From Paenibacillus sp. FJAT-26967 (GTDB lineage Bacteria > Bacillota > Bacilli > Paenibacillales > NBRC-103111), in assembly GCF_001541095.1 (NCBI RefSeq), contig NZ_LMXH01000009.1, positions 1 through 64,000 of the forward strand: a stretch of 64,000 nt of DNA, given 5' to 3'. Positions 1-8,513 of this stretch are shown here, one piece after another. Positions within the stretch are counted from its first letter, which is position 1; each line of letters opens with the position of its first letter. The position numbers and the translations under genes are program-made. The notes under the pieces are model-generated. The model saw only the letters and a list, made by a program, of their open reading frames with translations. It was not told the DNA's origin and did no database searches.

Positions 1-142
1 ACAGGCAAAATTAAACGGCCTCAGTCCCGTGGAGTTCAGGACTAAGGCCGCCTAGTGTCTTTACTTATTTATAGTGTCTACTTGACGGGGTGCAGTTCAA
101 AAAGGTCATAACTGACCTGAGAGATAGCCCTTTATTTTTTAA

Positions 143-523
143 TTAACGAGGTTTAGCAAATTTCAATAAAAGCACAGTGGCAATCTGGGGCGAAATGCCT
201 GTCAGAACCAGCAGATTCAATACCAGATAGACAGGATCGGTGAATGTGTCCGTAATGACCAGAAGAAAGGCTGTAAACAGATAGAACAGACTGGCAAAGT
301 AGGTATAAAAGAAGCTTCTGGAGCGGATTGCCCTGAACCTCGTATCATCCTTGGAGGCATAAGGGGCGAGATAAGCCTGAGCCAGCATATTTGCCGCGAT
401 AGAGAAGGTGAACATGAGAGTCGGCCAGTAGTTAAGGCTTGTGGAATCATTGGCTAGAATAAACCAGATGCTCACGCCTATCAGAACAAAAGCGCCTATA
501 AGAAATAGAATTGTATTCTTCAT
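143..523 (-). CDS. small four-helix membrane protein, unknown function
   Basis: About 126 residues starting at MKNTILFLIG; a longer frame reaches 589 but its extra 22 residues are unlike a start. At least three to four hydrophobic stretches are visible: residues ~4-24, ~33-52, ~75-95 and ~100-118. This suggests a compact integral membrane protein; I do not recognise the family. It is the last visible gene behind ku, the ligase and the polymerase on the minus strand, separated from the polymerase by ~110 bp, so it may be co-transcribed with the end-joining genes. A weak GGGAAGTG ribosome site precedes the chosen ATG. The function is unknown. Confidence 0.6.
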   Translation of the reverse strand: MKNTILFLIGAFVLIGVSIWFILANDSTSLNYWPTLMFTFSIAANMLAQAYLAPYASKDDTRFRAIRSRSFFYTYFASLFYLFTAFLLVITDTFTDPVYLVLNLLVLTGISPQIATVLLLKFAKPR

Positions 524-631
524 GGCTTCACTTCCCGTGTCAGGTGTAACGTAGTGAAACTGCAAGAAATGAAGGGGCAGCAACTTCATAATTATACCAA
601 TCAGGTAAGTGATTGGCTACTTTCCATCCAT

Positions 632-1525
632 TTACTCCAAATGGGCAAGAACCGCATCCAGATTCTGCGGGGGAACTTGCTCGATAAGATCGCCCATTTT
701 GTGAATCCGGTCGATAATGACGTGCAGAGTAAATTCACGGGGATCGCTCCGCTGCTCCACTTCCTGCCACAGCAGCGGGGTGGACACCGTACCGGCCGTC
801 CTGGCCCGGGGAGTATAGGGGGCCGACAAGGTTTTCCCGTACCAATGCTGCAGGTAGTCGAAATAGATCAGATCGCCACGGTTCTTTTTAAACCGTTCCA
901 CGGTAAAAAGTCCGGGATATTTCTTGACCGCATACGTCCCGATAAAATGGCCGATTTTCCGCAGCTGTTCGAACGTATATCCGCGCTGGATGGGTACATA
1001 AATCTGAATGCCGGTTGCTCCCGATGTTTTGGGAACGGACCGGATGTTCAGGGAATCCAGAATTTCTCCTATTACATGAGCGGCTTCCATAATACGCGGC
1101 TCGACTTCCAGGCTCGGGTCTATGTCGATGAGCCACTCGGCAGGCAGCGTGTCTCCGATGTGATGGAAGGAAGGATGAAATTCCAGACAGGCGAGATTTC
1201 CCAGCCAGATCAGAGTAGGGAGAGAATCCAGATTAACATAATTGATCCCGTCCAGCGGGGCCAGGTTAACGAATTCCGGCACAGGCTCGGGACTGTTTTT
1301 CTGATAGAACGATTTGTCGTGGATCCCGTGAGGAAAGCGGATAGTGGTTAAGTGACGGTCGCGGCAGTAGCGCAGCAAATAAGGAGAGAGTTCGATCAGC
1401 TTTTGCAGAAAATCGAGTTTCGTGATGCCGGCCTCGGGCCATAAGGGCTTCTCGGGGTTGGTAATGGTCAGTTCATGACCTTCGATCTTGATGGTTCCTT
1501 TGCTTTTCTTCGAACTCACGGACAA
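632..1525 (-). CDS. LigD-type polymerase/primase domain protein (NHEJ)
   Basis: 297 residues matching the archaeo-eukaryotic primase-like polymerase domain of LigD, which fills gaps and adds nucleotides during bacterial non-homologous end joining. The N-terminus has the family-typical segment 'LTNPEKPLWPEAG'-like (ITNPEKPLWPEAGITK, residues ~20-35), followed by TTIRFPHGI; the catalytic region has the LIDIDPSLE acidic motif (~residue 131) and TSGATGIQIYVPI (~167). It is a stand-alone gene: in B. subtilis the same domain is fused behind the ligase in YkoU. The TTG start is chosen because AAAGGGGGG lies 7 bases before it. It is separated by only 52 bp from the ligase gene, so it is very probably one operon with ligase and ku. 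Confidence 0.9.
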   Translation of the reverse strand: MSVSSKKSKGTIKIEGHELTITNPEKPLWPEAGITKLDFLQKLIELSPYLLRYCRDRHLTTIRFPHGIHDKSFYQKNSPEPVPEFVNLAPLDGINYVNLDSLPTLIWLGNLACLEFHPSFHHIGDTLPAEWLIDIDPSLEVEPRIMEAAHVIGEILDSLNIRSVPKTSGATGIQIYVPIQRGYTFEQLRKIGHFIGTYAVKKYPGLFTVERFKKNRGDLIYFDYLQHWYGKTLSAPYTPRARTAGTVSTPLLWQEVEQRSDPREFTLHVIIDRIHKMGDLIEQVPPQNLDAVLAHLE

Positions 1526-1577
1526 TGCCTGGCCCCCCTTTCTTCTATGTATATGAAGTGTCCTCCACCTAAAAATT

Positions 1578-2516
1578 TTAGAAATGACAATCTTCCGGAG
1601 GAATCTGTGTGAACGATTGGATACTCGGCTGCCGTAAAGTTCCCCTCGGTGTCCATTCCATATAGTGAATTTTCACGGTGAGAAGCGGCTGAATCCATAC
1701 AGCTTCCTTGGAGCGTTCCGGTATATTAGTAAAAGGTCTCTCGTCGATTCTAAGCTCCTCCGCCTGCCGGGTTATCTTCTTCCAATCCTGTACAGTCAGT
1801 TTGCCTGTACCTGCGTGGCCGATATATATCAGTCGCTGCCGGTCGTCATATAAGCCGAGCAGAAGCGCGTTGACCGTGCCAGCACGGCGGGTGACGCCTC
1901 CCACGACGGCAATCAGATCCTGGATGTATTTTTTCTTCATCCAGCGCTTGTCCTTCCCGTTGATCGCATAGGTGCTGTCCAGATTCTTGAGCACGATCCC
2001 TTCCAATTCGTGCTCCTTAGCTACCGTATCAAGCGGCTGCAGATCGGTATAGCTGGGCACGACTTGGACAATGGGATGAGGCTGTCGGATGATGGTATCC
2101 AGAAGCTGCTGACGTTCTCTCAGACTTTGACTGGTTACCCACTCTCCGTTGCAGTAGAGCACATCAAACACCATATAATGAATGGGGACTGCGTTGACCG
2201 CGTGACGGACCTTCTGCTCGTTCTTCAAGCTATCCCGTTTCATCACCTTATGAAAAGAAGGGGTACCTTCCTCAAGTGCAATAATTTCACCATCGAGAAT
2301 AACGGAATCCGCACGACAGTATGAGCCGATATCTTGAAGTTCGGGATATTGCTGAGTCCGTTCGTTGAGCCTGCGGTTAATCAGGCGGACGGATTGGCCA
2401 TCGAAGTATGTGAGCATCCGGACGCCGTCCCATTTAATTTGTGCTATCCACTCGTTTCCGCTTGGAAGCAGCGATGTGGAAACAGGCTCAAAAGGAATGA
2501 CGGGATCATTAATCAT
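1578..2516 (-). CDS. ATP-dependent DNA ligase, LigD ligase domain (NHEJ)
   Basis: 312 residues. It seals double-strand breaks with the Ku protein encoded just upstream. The adenylation motif IKWDGVRM (residues ~27-34; lysine is the AMP-accepting residue) is followed by SVILDGEIIAL (motif III region, ~70), MVFDVLYCNG, LEGIVLKNL (motif IV, ~173) and WMKKKY (motif V, ~193). An OB-fold part occupies the C-terminal ~110 residues. No polymerase or phosphoesterase domain is attached, although B. subtilis YkoU is a ligase-polymerase fusion. The gene order ku, ligase, polymerase keeps the domain order of that fusion. A GAGGTG site precedes the ATG. Stand-alone LigD ligase is the confident call. Confidence 0.9.
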   Translation of the reverse strand: MINDPVIPFEPVSTSLLPSGNEWIAQIKWDGVRMLTYFDGQSVRLINRRLNERTQQYPELQDIGSYCRADSVILDGEIIALEEGTPSFHKVMKRDSLKNEQKVRHAVNAVPIHYMVFDVLYCNGEWVTSQSLRERQQLLDTIIRQPHPIVQVVPSYTDLQPLDTVAKEHELEGIVLKNLDSTYAINGKDKRWMKKKYIQDLIAVVGGVTRRAGTVNALLLGLYDDRQRLIYIGHAGTGKLTVQDWKKITRQAEELRIDERPFTNIPERSKEAVWIQPLLTVKIHYMEWTPRGTLRQPSIQSFTQIPPEDCHF

Positions 2517-2701
2517 AGTTCACCTCGCAATGGATTACCTTGTTTAAACCTGCGGCCAGCCTGGTTGCCCGGACAACGGTCGTTCTCCCAATATTCGTTA
2601 GACAAGAAAGGAAGAGAACGGGCTGGTGGGAAATGAATAAGCCGGGAGCTTGAAAGAAAAGCCCGGCCGGTTAGGCAGGGCTGTATCTTGCGTTCCATTC
2701 A

Positions 2702-3550
2702 TTACGACACCGTTTCCTTCGCCTTCGCTTTGGCTTTGCTCTTGCGTGCCTTCGGTTTGGCATCCGCCGGGTCCGTTGCCACGGGCTTGACGGCTTCCAG
2801 ACTGGCTTGCAGTGCCGACATGAGATCGATTACGTTCGTATGCGGCTGCTGCGGAGCAACCTGAACTTCTTGACCCGCAACTTTCTGCCCGATCGCTTCA
2901 AGCAGAGCGTTCCGGTAGTTATCCTGGTATTTGCCCGGCTCAAATGGCGTGGAGAGCTGCTCGATCAGCATCTTGGCCATGGTGAGCTCTTTATCGTTCA
3001 CGTTGATCGCTTCGGGAAGGTTGGGCACCTGGTTAATCGGACGAATTTCATCCGGGTAGAATATGGTTTCCATCGCGATGCAGTTGTCAATCACGCGGAT
3101 AGCCGCGAGGCTGCTTTTGGAGCGGATAGAAATATTGGCGATGCCGATTTTGCCTGTCTGGCGCATGGATTCAAGCAGCAGGTTATAAGCGTTAGCACCG
3201 GTATCCCCCGGGGATAAGTAGTAGGTTTTTTGAAAATAAATCGGATCGATATCATCCAGGTTCACAAAATCAAGAATCTTGATCTCTTTAGTCGCTTCTC
3301 CCGAAATTTTCTCAAGTTCTTCTTTCTCAAAAAGAACAAACCGTCCAGGCTCATATTCGTAGCCCTTCGTAATTTCTGCCCATTCAACCTGCTCATCACA
3401 CGTTGTGCATGACCGCACATAGGATAGAGGGGTGGTACATTTTTTGTGGATATAGCGCATCGAAATGTCTTTTTCTTCGGTGGCGGAGAACATTTTAACG
3501 GGAACATGAACCAGACCGAAACTGATGGCACCTTTCCAGACCGTATGCAT
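2702..3550 (-). CDS. ku: Ku-family double-strand-break end-binding protein
   Basis: 282 residues, the usual size of bacterial Ku. The N-terminus MHTVWKGAISFGLVHVPVKM is the hallmark beginning of the family; the ring-forming core continues to about residue 215. The C-terminus (about residues 255-282) is Lys/Ala-rich, like the basic DNA-contacting tails of other bacterial Ku proteins. Ku binds broken DNA ends as a homodimer and recruits LigD ligase and polymerase, both encoded directly downstream. The start is supported by AAGGAGGAG shortly before the ATG. A forespore-type promoter candidate lies at 3605-3633, which would match the known sporulation-specific control of ykoVU in B. subtilis. Confidence 0.93.
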   Translation of the reverse strand: MHTVWKGAISFGLVHVPVKMFSATEEKDISMRYIHKKCTTPLSYVRSCTTCDEQVEWAEITKGYEYEPGRFVLFEKEELEKISGEATKEIKILDFVNLDDIDPIYFQKTYYLSPGDTGANAYNLLLESMRQTGKIGIANISIRSKSSLAAIRVIDNCIAMETIFYPDEIRPINQVPNLPEAINVNDKELTMAKMLIEQLSTPFEPGKYQDNYRNALLEAIGQKVAGQEVQVAPQQPHTNVIDLMSALQASLEAVKPVATDPADAKPKARKSKAKAKAKETVS

Positions 3551-3604
3551 ACTTACTCCTCCTTACGGATCAGCAGCTTGAGCTGCAGGATCGCAGTAGT
3601 CGCC

Positions 3605-3633
3605 TAGAATGTCTTTACTTATCAGTATATCCA
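3605..3633 (-). promoter_or_regulatory. candidate sigma-G/sigma-F type promoter for the NHEJ operon
   Basis: On the minus strand TGGATA (3633-3628) and CATTCTA (3611-3605) are separated by 16 bp, resembling the forespore consensus (-35 near TGHATA, -10 near CATNNTA). The site lies ~55 bp upstream of ku. B. subtilis ykoVU is known to be under sigma-G. Read by eye, without a scoring matrix. Confidence 0.45.
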
Positions 3634-3814
3634 CCCTTTACTCTTCTTATGATCGGTTCGTGACTTGAATGCTTTGGACCTGTTGGAGGAAGTCTAATGC
3701 TATGTGTGCGGTTTGAAGCTTGAATCTAATCTGGAGTCAAATCTTGATTCTTGAATCTTGAAGTTTAAGCGGCAGCCTGTACTTCATAAACCGACTTAGG
3801 AGAGGTGAATAGTA

Positions 3815-3997
3815 ATGAACGATAATCAGGGCAGAGACGATTATTTTATGGATATTGACCGGATGGTGAATGAGGGCCTCGGAGGCGGTCAAATCACGTA
3901 TTCCAAAGGGGTCCTGGAGAACGGATTGATTGACGAATCAACGACCGACACGATGGAATATAAGGAGTCGCTGCAAAAAGAGGACGAAGAAAGCTGA
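3815..3997 (+). CDS. small acidic protein, unknown function
   Basis: 60 residues, strongly acidic and hydrophilic (DIDRMVNEGLGGG, then many Asp/Glu toward the end), with no membrane segment or cysteine. AGGAGAGG sits 8 bases before the ATG and a rho-independent terminator follows the stop directly, so it looks like a genuine monocistronic gene. Composition recalls small uncharacterised Bacillus proteins of the YozQ kind, but the resemblance is not strong enough for a name. Confidence 0.65.
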   Translation: MNDNQGRDDYFMDIDRMVNEGLGGGQITYSKGVLENGLIDESTTDTMEYKESLQKEDEES

Positions 3998-3998
3998 G

Positions 3999-4044
3999 AA
4001 CCGCGCCTGGCAGGCCTGTACGAGGTCTTGCGGGCGCGGTTTTT
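3999..4044 (+). terminator. rho-independent terminator after the 60-residue gene
   Basis: AACCGCGCC and GGCGCGGTT form a GC-rich 9-bp stem followed by TTTT. Confidence 0.8.
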
Positions 4045-4153
4045 CGCAGGTAATCCAGATAGTTGTCAGAGCCTGAAAATGCCTTGCGTGCGGTTGCTAC
4101 AAGACTCCATGAGGTCTATAATAGGAGGCAAACCGAACCGGAGGATTAAGGTC

Positions 4154-5185
4154 ATGGAACAAGATGAATTCAGCCTGATCCGGCTCCTTACCGCAGGAAG
4201 GGAATCGGAGGAAGAACTGCGTACGCGCGGGGTCGTGACAGGGATTGGCGACGATGCCGCGGTTGCAGCTCTATCCCCGGGTATGCAGCTTGTTGCGACC
4301 TGTGACACAATGACAGAAGGAATACATTTCCTGCCGGTTACGATGCGGGATGAGGATATCGGGTTCAAAGCCATGGCTTCTAACATCAGCGATATTGCGG
4401 CGATGGGTGCGCGGCCGCGTTATGCGCTTATTGCGCTTTCTGTGCCGCCAGATGCGGATGTGGAGCAGATCCGAAGGATCTACGACGGTTTGTACGAATG
4501 CGCCGCGCTCTACGGCGTTACCGTTATCGGCGGAGATACCACTTCGACGCGCAGCGGAATCGTGCTGACCGTCACCGTTCTCGGCGAAGTCGCCGCAGGG
4601 GAAGCGCTGCTGCGCAGCGGCGCGAAGCCGGGCGACGCCGTCTTCGTTACTGGCCCGCTGGGCGGCTCCGCGGCGGGCCTGGCATGGCTGCTGCGCCGCG
4701 GCGTGAAGGCGGCCCAGTGGGGCGCGCTGCCCGCCGCAGAGGCGGAGCTGGTGCGCGCCCATACCCGACCGCTGCCGCAGGTTGCGGCGGGAGAACTGCT
4801 TCAGCGCACGGGCCTATGCCGTGCGCTGAATGATATCAGCGACGGGCTCGCGAGCGAAGCCGGCGAAATCGCCGAGGCTTCGGGAGTCGGGCTGCTCATC
4901 GCGGAGGAGCTGCTGCCGCTGGCGGCGGGTCTGGCCGCATGCGCGGAAGAACTGGCCGCCGACCCGCTGGAGTGGGTCCTGTACGGCGGCGAGGATTATC
5001 AGCTTCTGGGCACGGCGCAAGAAGCCGATATGGCCGTGCTGCGCGAGGTTTTCGCGCAGGACGGCCTGTCCCTGTACGTCATCGGCCGTGTGACGGACGC
5101 TGACGGCGGGGTGAGGCTGCAGCGCCCGGACGGGACTGTGCAGCCCCTCCCCAAGCGGGGCTACAATCATTTTGCAGCGAATTGA
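4154..5185 (+). CDS. thiL: thiamine-monophosphate kinase ThiL
   Basis: 343 residues from the ATG preceded by GGAGG at 4139-4143; a longer upstream frame is rejected. ThiL phosphorylates thiamine monophosphate to the cofactor thiamine diphosphate. Family motifs are visible: GIGDDAAV (~residue 34), VIGGDTT (~125), DISDGLASE (~227) and YGGEDYQLL (~277), the metal/ATP-binding acidic loops of the PurM-like fold. It opens the thiL-tsaE-tsaB-rimI-tsaD run also found in Bacillus; tsaE begins within ~11 bp of its stop. The middle third of the gene (about 4560-4960) is markedly more GC-rich than its neighbours. Confidence 0.95.
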   Translation: MEQDEFSLIRLLTAGRESEEELRTRGVVTGIGDDAAVAALSPGMQLVATCDTMTEGIHFLPVTMRDEDIGFKAMASNISDIAAMGARPRYALIALSVPPDADVEQIRRIYDGLYECAALYGVTVIGGDTTSTRSGIVLTVTVLGEVAAGEALLRSGAKPGDAVFVTGPLGGSAAGLAWLLRRGVKAAQWGALPAAEAELVRAHTRPLPQVAAGELLQRTGLCRALNDISDGLASEAGEIAEASGVGLLIAEELLPLAAGLAACAEELAADPLEWVLYGGEDYQLLGTAQEADMAVLREVFAQDGLSLYVIGRVTDADGGVRLQRPDGTVQPLPKRGYNHFAAN

Positions 5186-5195
5186 GGCGATGGAC

Positions 5196-5669
5196 ATGGC
5201 TTATCTCTACAGAGCCGCAAATGAAGAGGATACGGAATCACTGGCGCGGCAAATCGCTTCGTTGGTGATGGCGGGCGCCGTTATTGCGCTGGACGGTGAT
5301 CTGGGTGCAGGCAAAACACGCTTTTCCCAGGCGATAGCCCGAGGTATAGGCGTGGAGGGCGTAGTGAACAGCCCTACTTTCACCATTATTAAAGAATACG
5401 AGGGAAGCGAGCTTCCTTTATATCATATGGATGTGTATAGGATTTCCCTGGAAGAAGCGGAGGACCTTGGACTGGATGAGTATTTCTACGGGGAAGGACT
5501 AACGCTGATCGAGTGGGCCAGTCTGGTTAAGGAGCTTCTTCCTCCGGACCGGCTGGAAATATACATAGAACATGGGGGAGACAATAACCGCGTGTTCCGG
5601 CTTACTCCCAGTGGGGCCGCTTATGAGGCCTGGTGCGCAAATTTGAAAGAGAACGGATGGTTAGTATGA
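5196..5669 (+). CDS. tsaE: tRNA t6A biosynthesis ATPase TsaE
   Basis: 157 residues. TsaE is the P-loop ATPase that works with TsaB and TsaD to make N6-threonylcarbamoyladenosine at position 37 of ANN-decoding tRNAs. The Walker A motif GDLGAGKT is at ~residues 33-40, followed by [17 protein letters not shown] and LIEWA, all family hallmarks. ATG 5196 is chosen because GAGG (5184-5187) is at proper distance; in-frame ATG 5190 and an earlier start overlapping thiL are possible. Its stop overlaps the start of tsaB as ATGA, implying translational coupling. Confidence 0.94.
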   Translation: MAYLYRAANEEDTESLARQIASLVMAGAVIALDGDLGAGKTRFSQAIARGIGVEGVVNSPTFTIIKEYEGSELPLYHMDVYRISLEEAEDLGLDEYFYGEGLTLIEWASLVKELLPPDRLEIYIEHGGDNNRVFRLTPSGAAYEAWCANLKENGWLV

Positions 5670-6790
5670 ACAGCAGGAGTTTGAAGATTGGGCAAGAGAA
5701 CGCCCCCGCAGCCTCTTTGGATAAACATTCGGATGAGGGCGGAGGCGGGAGCCGCGTGGAACCGGGACTGCATGAAGCGGCGGCTGCTTTATCGAATCAG
5801 CCGATTATAGAGGGAAGTCCGCAGACAGCGGCTGGCAGTGCGGTCAGCGGATACTGCCTGGCCATTGATACCTCGACCTCTTCCCTCGCTCTTGCTCTTC
5901 TAGAAGATGGTGTTCCTCTTGATGAGAAAAGTTCTCAAGTAGATCGTAATCACTCGATTTATATTATGCCGCATGTTCAGGAACTGCTTGCGGCTAACGG
6001 GCTCCGTCCCCGGGATTTGCGGTCTGTCGCTGTCGGGCAGGGCCCCGGCTCTTACACAGGGGTCCGCATCGCGGTTACTTTGGCTAAGACATTCTCATGG
6101 TCGCTTAACATACCCATGGCAGCCGTTTCAAGCCTAGAAGCATTGGCGCTAGGCGGACGTACGGCTGCGCTGGAGCAGCAGAGGGAAGGCGATTCACTTT
6201 CCGTGACGAACAGGACGGCGCCGAGTCCGGAAATCCCGGGAGGCCGTAAGCAGGCGGGAGATACTCCTGTCCACGGTGCTGCAGCTCCGGTCCGCTGGTT
6301 CATCCCGCTCATGAATGCGCGCCGCGGGCAAGCCTTCACAGGTTTGTATGCGGCTGCAGGCGATGAGCCTGCGGCTCTTCTTGCCGCGGATGCAGCGGGA
6401 GATAATGAGAACGGGTCGCGATGGAGCTGTCTCATCCCGGACGGCATCCGGCTGATGACGGCTTATACGGCCCAGCTCAGCGAATGGGTCTCCGGCGGAA
6501 GCCTGCCTCCAGATGCAGGATTGCAGACCGATGGGGACCAGGTTACCTTCCGGCGGCCGGACGAAATTCTCTTTGTAGGCGAAACCGATATGTTTGAGGA
6601 CGCGATCGCTCAGTTGTCCGCGAACCTGGCTATCCCTGTCCGTTCGCTTTCCTATGATTTGAAGGCCACGGAAGTAGGGCTTCTTGCCCTTGTGCGACTA
6701 GCTCGTGGCGAAAGCGATAATAACTTTACATTTGTACCGAACTATACCCAGTTGACCGAGGCCGAAGTTAAGCTGATGGCGAAATCTTGA
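5666..6790 (+). CDS. tsaB: tRNA t6A biosynthesis protein TsaB, extended
   Basis: 374 residues, versus roughly 220-240 for typical TsaB. The ASKHA-fold core is clear: LAIDTSTSSLALALLE (~residue 63), GQGPGSYTGVRIAVTLAKTF (~122) and WFIPLMNARRGQAF (~213). It is the inactive TsaD paralogue that dimerises with TsaD. Two additions are odd: a ~60-residue N-terminal Gly/Ala/Ser/Glu-rich extension before the first strand, and a ~45-residue low-complexity insert between ALALGGR and the WFIP segment. The start overlaps the tsaE stop (ATGA). No later ATG with a ribosome site lies near LAIDTST, so the extension is probably translated. Confidence 0.92.
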   Translation: MNSRSLKIGQENAPAASLDKHSDEGGGGSRVEPGLHEAAAALSNQPIIEGSPQTAAGSAVSGYCLAIDTSTSSLALALLEDGVPLDEKSSQVDRNHSIYIMPHVQELLAANGLRPRDLRSVAVGQGPGSYTGVRIAVTLAKTFSWSLNIPMAAVSSLEALALGGRTAALEQQREGDSLSVTNRTAPSPEIPGGRKQAGDTPVHGAAAPVRWFIPLMNARRGQAFTGLYAAAGDEPAALLAADAAGDNENGSRWSCLIPDGIRLMTAYTAQLSEWVSGGSLPPDAGLQTDGDQVTFRRPDEILFVGETDMFEDAIAQLSANLAIPVRSLSYDLKATEVGLLALVRLARGESDNNFTFVPNYTQLTEAEVKLMAKS

Positions 6791-6813
6791 GGGAAAGGGA
6801 TGAACGAATCTTA

Positions 6814-7314
6814 ATGGAAGACCGTAGATGGGAGCGGGAGCAGCCGATTGGCGCACCAATCTTTCGCATGATGCGGCTTGACGATATTCCGCTTATTTGC
6901 GAGATTGAACAGGAAGCTTTTACGACGCCTTGGTCGGCAGGAGCTTTTCACAATGAATTGACAAGCAATCATTTTGCCCATTATATCGTGATGCTGGTAG
7001 ACGGGGTTGTGGCAGGATATGCGGGTATGTGGCTCATTATGGATGAAGCGCATGTCACGAACATTGCCATCTCGGGCAAATACCGGGGGCGTAAGCTGGG
7101 GGAAGTCCTCGTGAGGCAGATGCAGCACAAAGCTCGTTCACTCGGGGCTGTGCGCATGACGCTGGAGGTCCGTGCTTCGAATTTTATTGCCCAGCGGCTG
7201 TACGACAAAATGGGCTTCAAATATGTAGGCGTGCGCAAAGGATACTATACCGATAATAACGAAGATGCGATTATTATGTGGGCCGAGCTGCCTGAACAGG
7301 ACCAGCCTGCTTAA
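6814..7314 (+). CDS. rimI: ribosomal-protein-alanine N-acetyltransferase RimI family
   Basis: 166 residues of GNAT fold. FRMMRLDDIPLICEIEQEAF begins the fold near residue 15; the acetyl-CoA loop reads ISGKYRGRKLGEVLV (~residues 87-101), followed by LEVRASNFIAQRLYDKMGF, the RimI-type signature. RimI acetylates the N-terminal alanine of ribosomal protein S18 in E. coli; many Firmicute homologues in this operon position (ydiD) are annotated this way without direct proof. ATG 6814 is chosen; a TTG at 6787 overlapping the tsaB stop is an alternative. It sits between tsaB and tsaD as in B. subtilis. Confidence 0.88.
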   Translation: MEDRRWEREQPIGAPIFRMMRLDDIPLICEIEQEAFTTPWSAGAFHNELTSNHFAHYIVMLVDGVVAGYAGMWLIMDEAHVTNIAISGKYRGRKLGEVLVRQMQHKARSLGAVRMTLEVRASNFIAQRLYDKMGFKYVGVRKGYYTDNNEDAIIMWAELPEQDQPA

Positions 7315-7475
7315 CGGATACAGGGCTGCATGATTATGGTCCTTAATAGTAAAAGCGTGTAAGTTTTGTTGATGTTCACCAAGGACTAGTCTTCTAATGT
7401 GTAAGCAAACGATTACGAATTACAAAGTCCTGCAGCACCTAACCCTCGAAGTCTGAGGAGGTGATCGGAAAAGGA

Positions 7476-8513
7476 ATGAATGGAATGAATTCACCTGCAA
7501 AGTCTGTTTACATATTGGCCATTGAAACAAGCTGCGATGAAACGTCGGCGGCAGTTATCGAGAATGGCACTACTATTCGCTCCAATGTGGTATCCAGTCA
7601 GATCGAGACGCACCGGCGCTTCGGCGGTGTCGTTCCGGAAATCGCTTCACGTCAGCACGTAGAGACGATCACCTGGATTCTCCAGGAAGCCTTGGACCAA
7701 GCAGACTTGACCATGGAGGATATGTCTGCTGTTGCGGTCACGCAAGGTCCGGGTCTTGTCGGGTCTCTGCTTGTCGGCGTTATAGCTGCCAAATCGCTCG
7801 CGTGCGCCCTGGAGCTGCCTCTGATCGGCGTGCATCATATCGCCGGTCATATTTATGCGAATCAGCTGGTCCATAAGCTGGAGTATCCTCTTGTGTCTCT
7901 TGTGGTGTCTGGCGGGCACACAGAGCTGATCTACATGGAAAGCGAAGGAAGCTTCCGCATTATCGGACAAACCCGTGACGATGCCGCAGGAGAAGCGTAC
8001 GATAAAATCGCGCGTGCCCTGAAGCTGCCGTATCCGGGTGGGCCTCACATCGACCGCCTTGCCCAAGAAGCGGACGGGGAGATCAAGATGCCCCGGGCTT
8101 GGCTCGAGAATTCTTATGATTTCAGCTTCAGCGGCTTAAAATCTGCGGTGCTTAACGTGCTTAACCAATCGCGTATGCGGGGAGAAGAACCGGTGGCGGC
8201 TCATGTTGCCAAGGGCTTTCAATCTTCCGTGGTGGAAGTGCTCGTAGAGAAAGCCGGGCGCGCCGTGCAGGAGTACGGAGCCAAGCAGCTCCTTCTAGCC
8301 GGCGGTGTAGCCGCCAACCGCGGGCTGCGCGAAGCACTCGCGAAGCGCTGCGAAGAGCTCGGCGTTCCGCTGCTTATGCCGCCGATGGACCTGTGTTCAG
8401 ACAACGCAGCGATGATCGGCGCGGCGGCCTTCCTGAAATGGAACCGGGGAGACATCACCGGGCTCGATTTCAAAGCGGAACCTGTTCTCAGTTTGGAGAA
8501 GTGGGGTTATTAG
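7476..8513 (+). CDS. tsaD: tRNA threonylcarbamoyltransferase TsaD
   Basis: 345 residues, the normal length. It is the catalytic subunit that transfers the threonylcarbamoyl group to A37 of tRNA. Motifs: LAIETSCDETSAAV (~residue 14), GVHHIAGHIYA (the two metal-binding histidines, ~112), VVSGGHTEL (~137), GGPHIDRLA (~185), LAGGVAANRGLRE (~277) and CSDNAAMIGAA (~303). TGAGGAGGTG at 7454-7463 is the ribosome site; ATG 7476 is chosen over a GTG that overlaps it. A 160-bp gap separates it from rimI. A hairpin terminator follows the stop, closing the operon. Confidence 0.96.
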   Translation: MNGMNSPAKSVYILAIETSCDETSAAVIENGTTIRSNVVSSQIETHRRFGGVVPEIASRQHVETITWILQEALDQADLTMEDMSAVAVTQGPGLVGSLLVGVIAAKSLACALELPLIGVHHIAGHIYANQLVHKLEYPLVSLVVSGGHTELIYMESEGSFRIIGQTRDDAAGEAYDKIARALKLPYPGGPHIDRLAQEADGEIKMPRAWLENSYDFSFSGLKSAVLNVLNQSRMRGEEPVAAHVAKGFQSSVVEVLVEKAGRAVQEYGAKQLLLAGGVAANRGLREALAKRCEELGVPLLMPPMDLCSDNAAMIGAAAFLKWNRGDITGLDFKAEPVLSLEKWGY

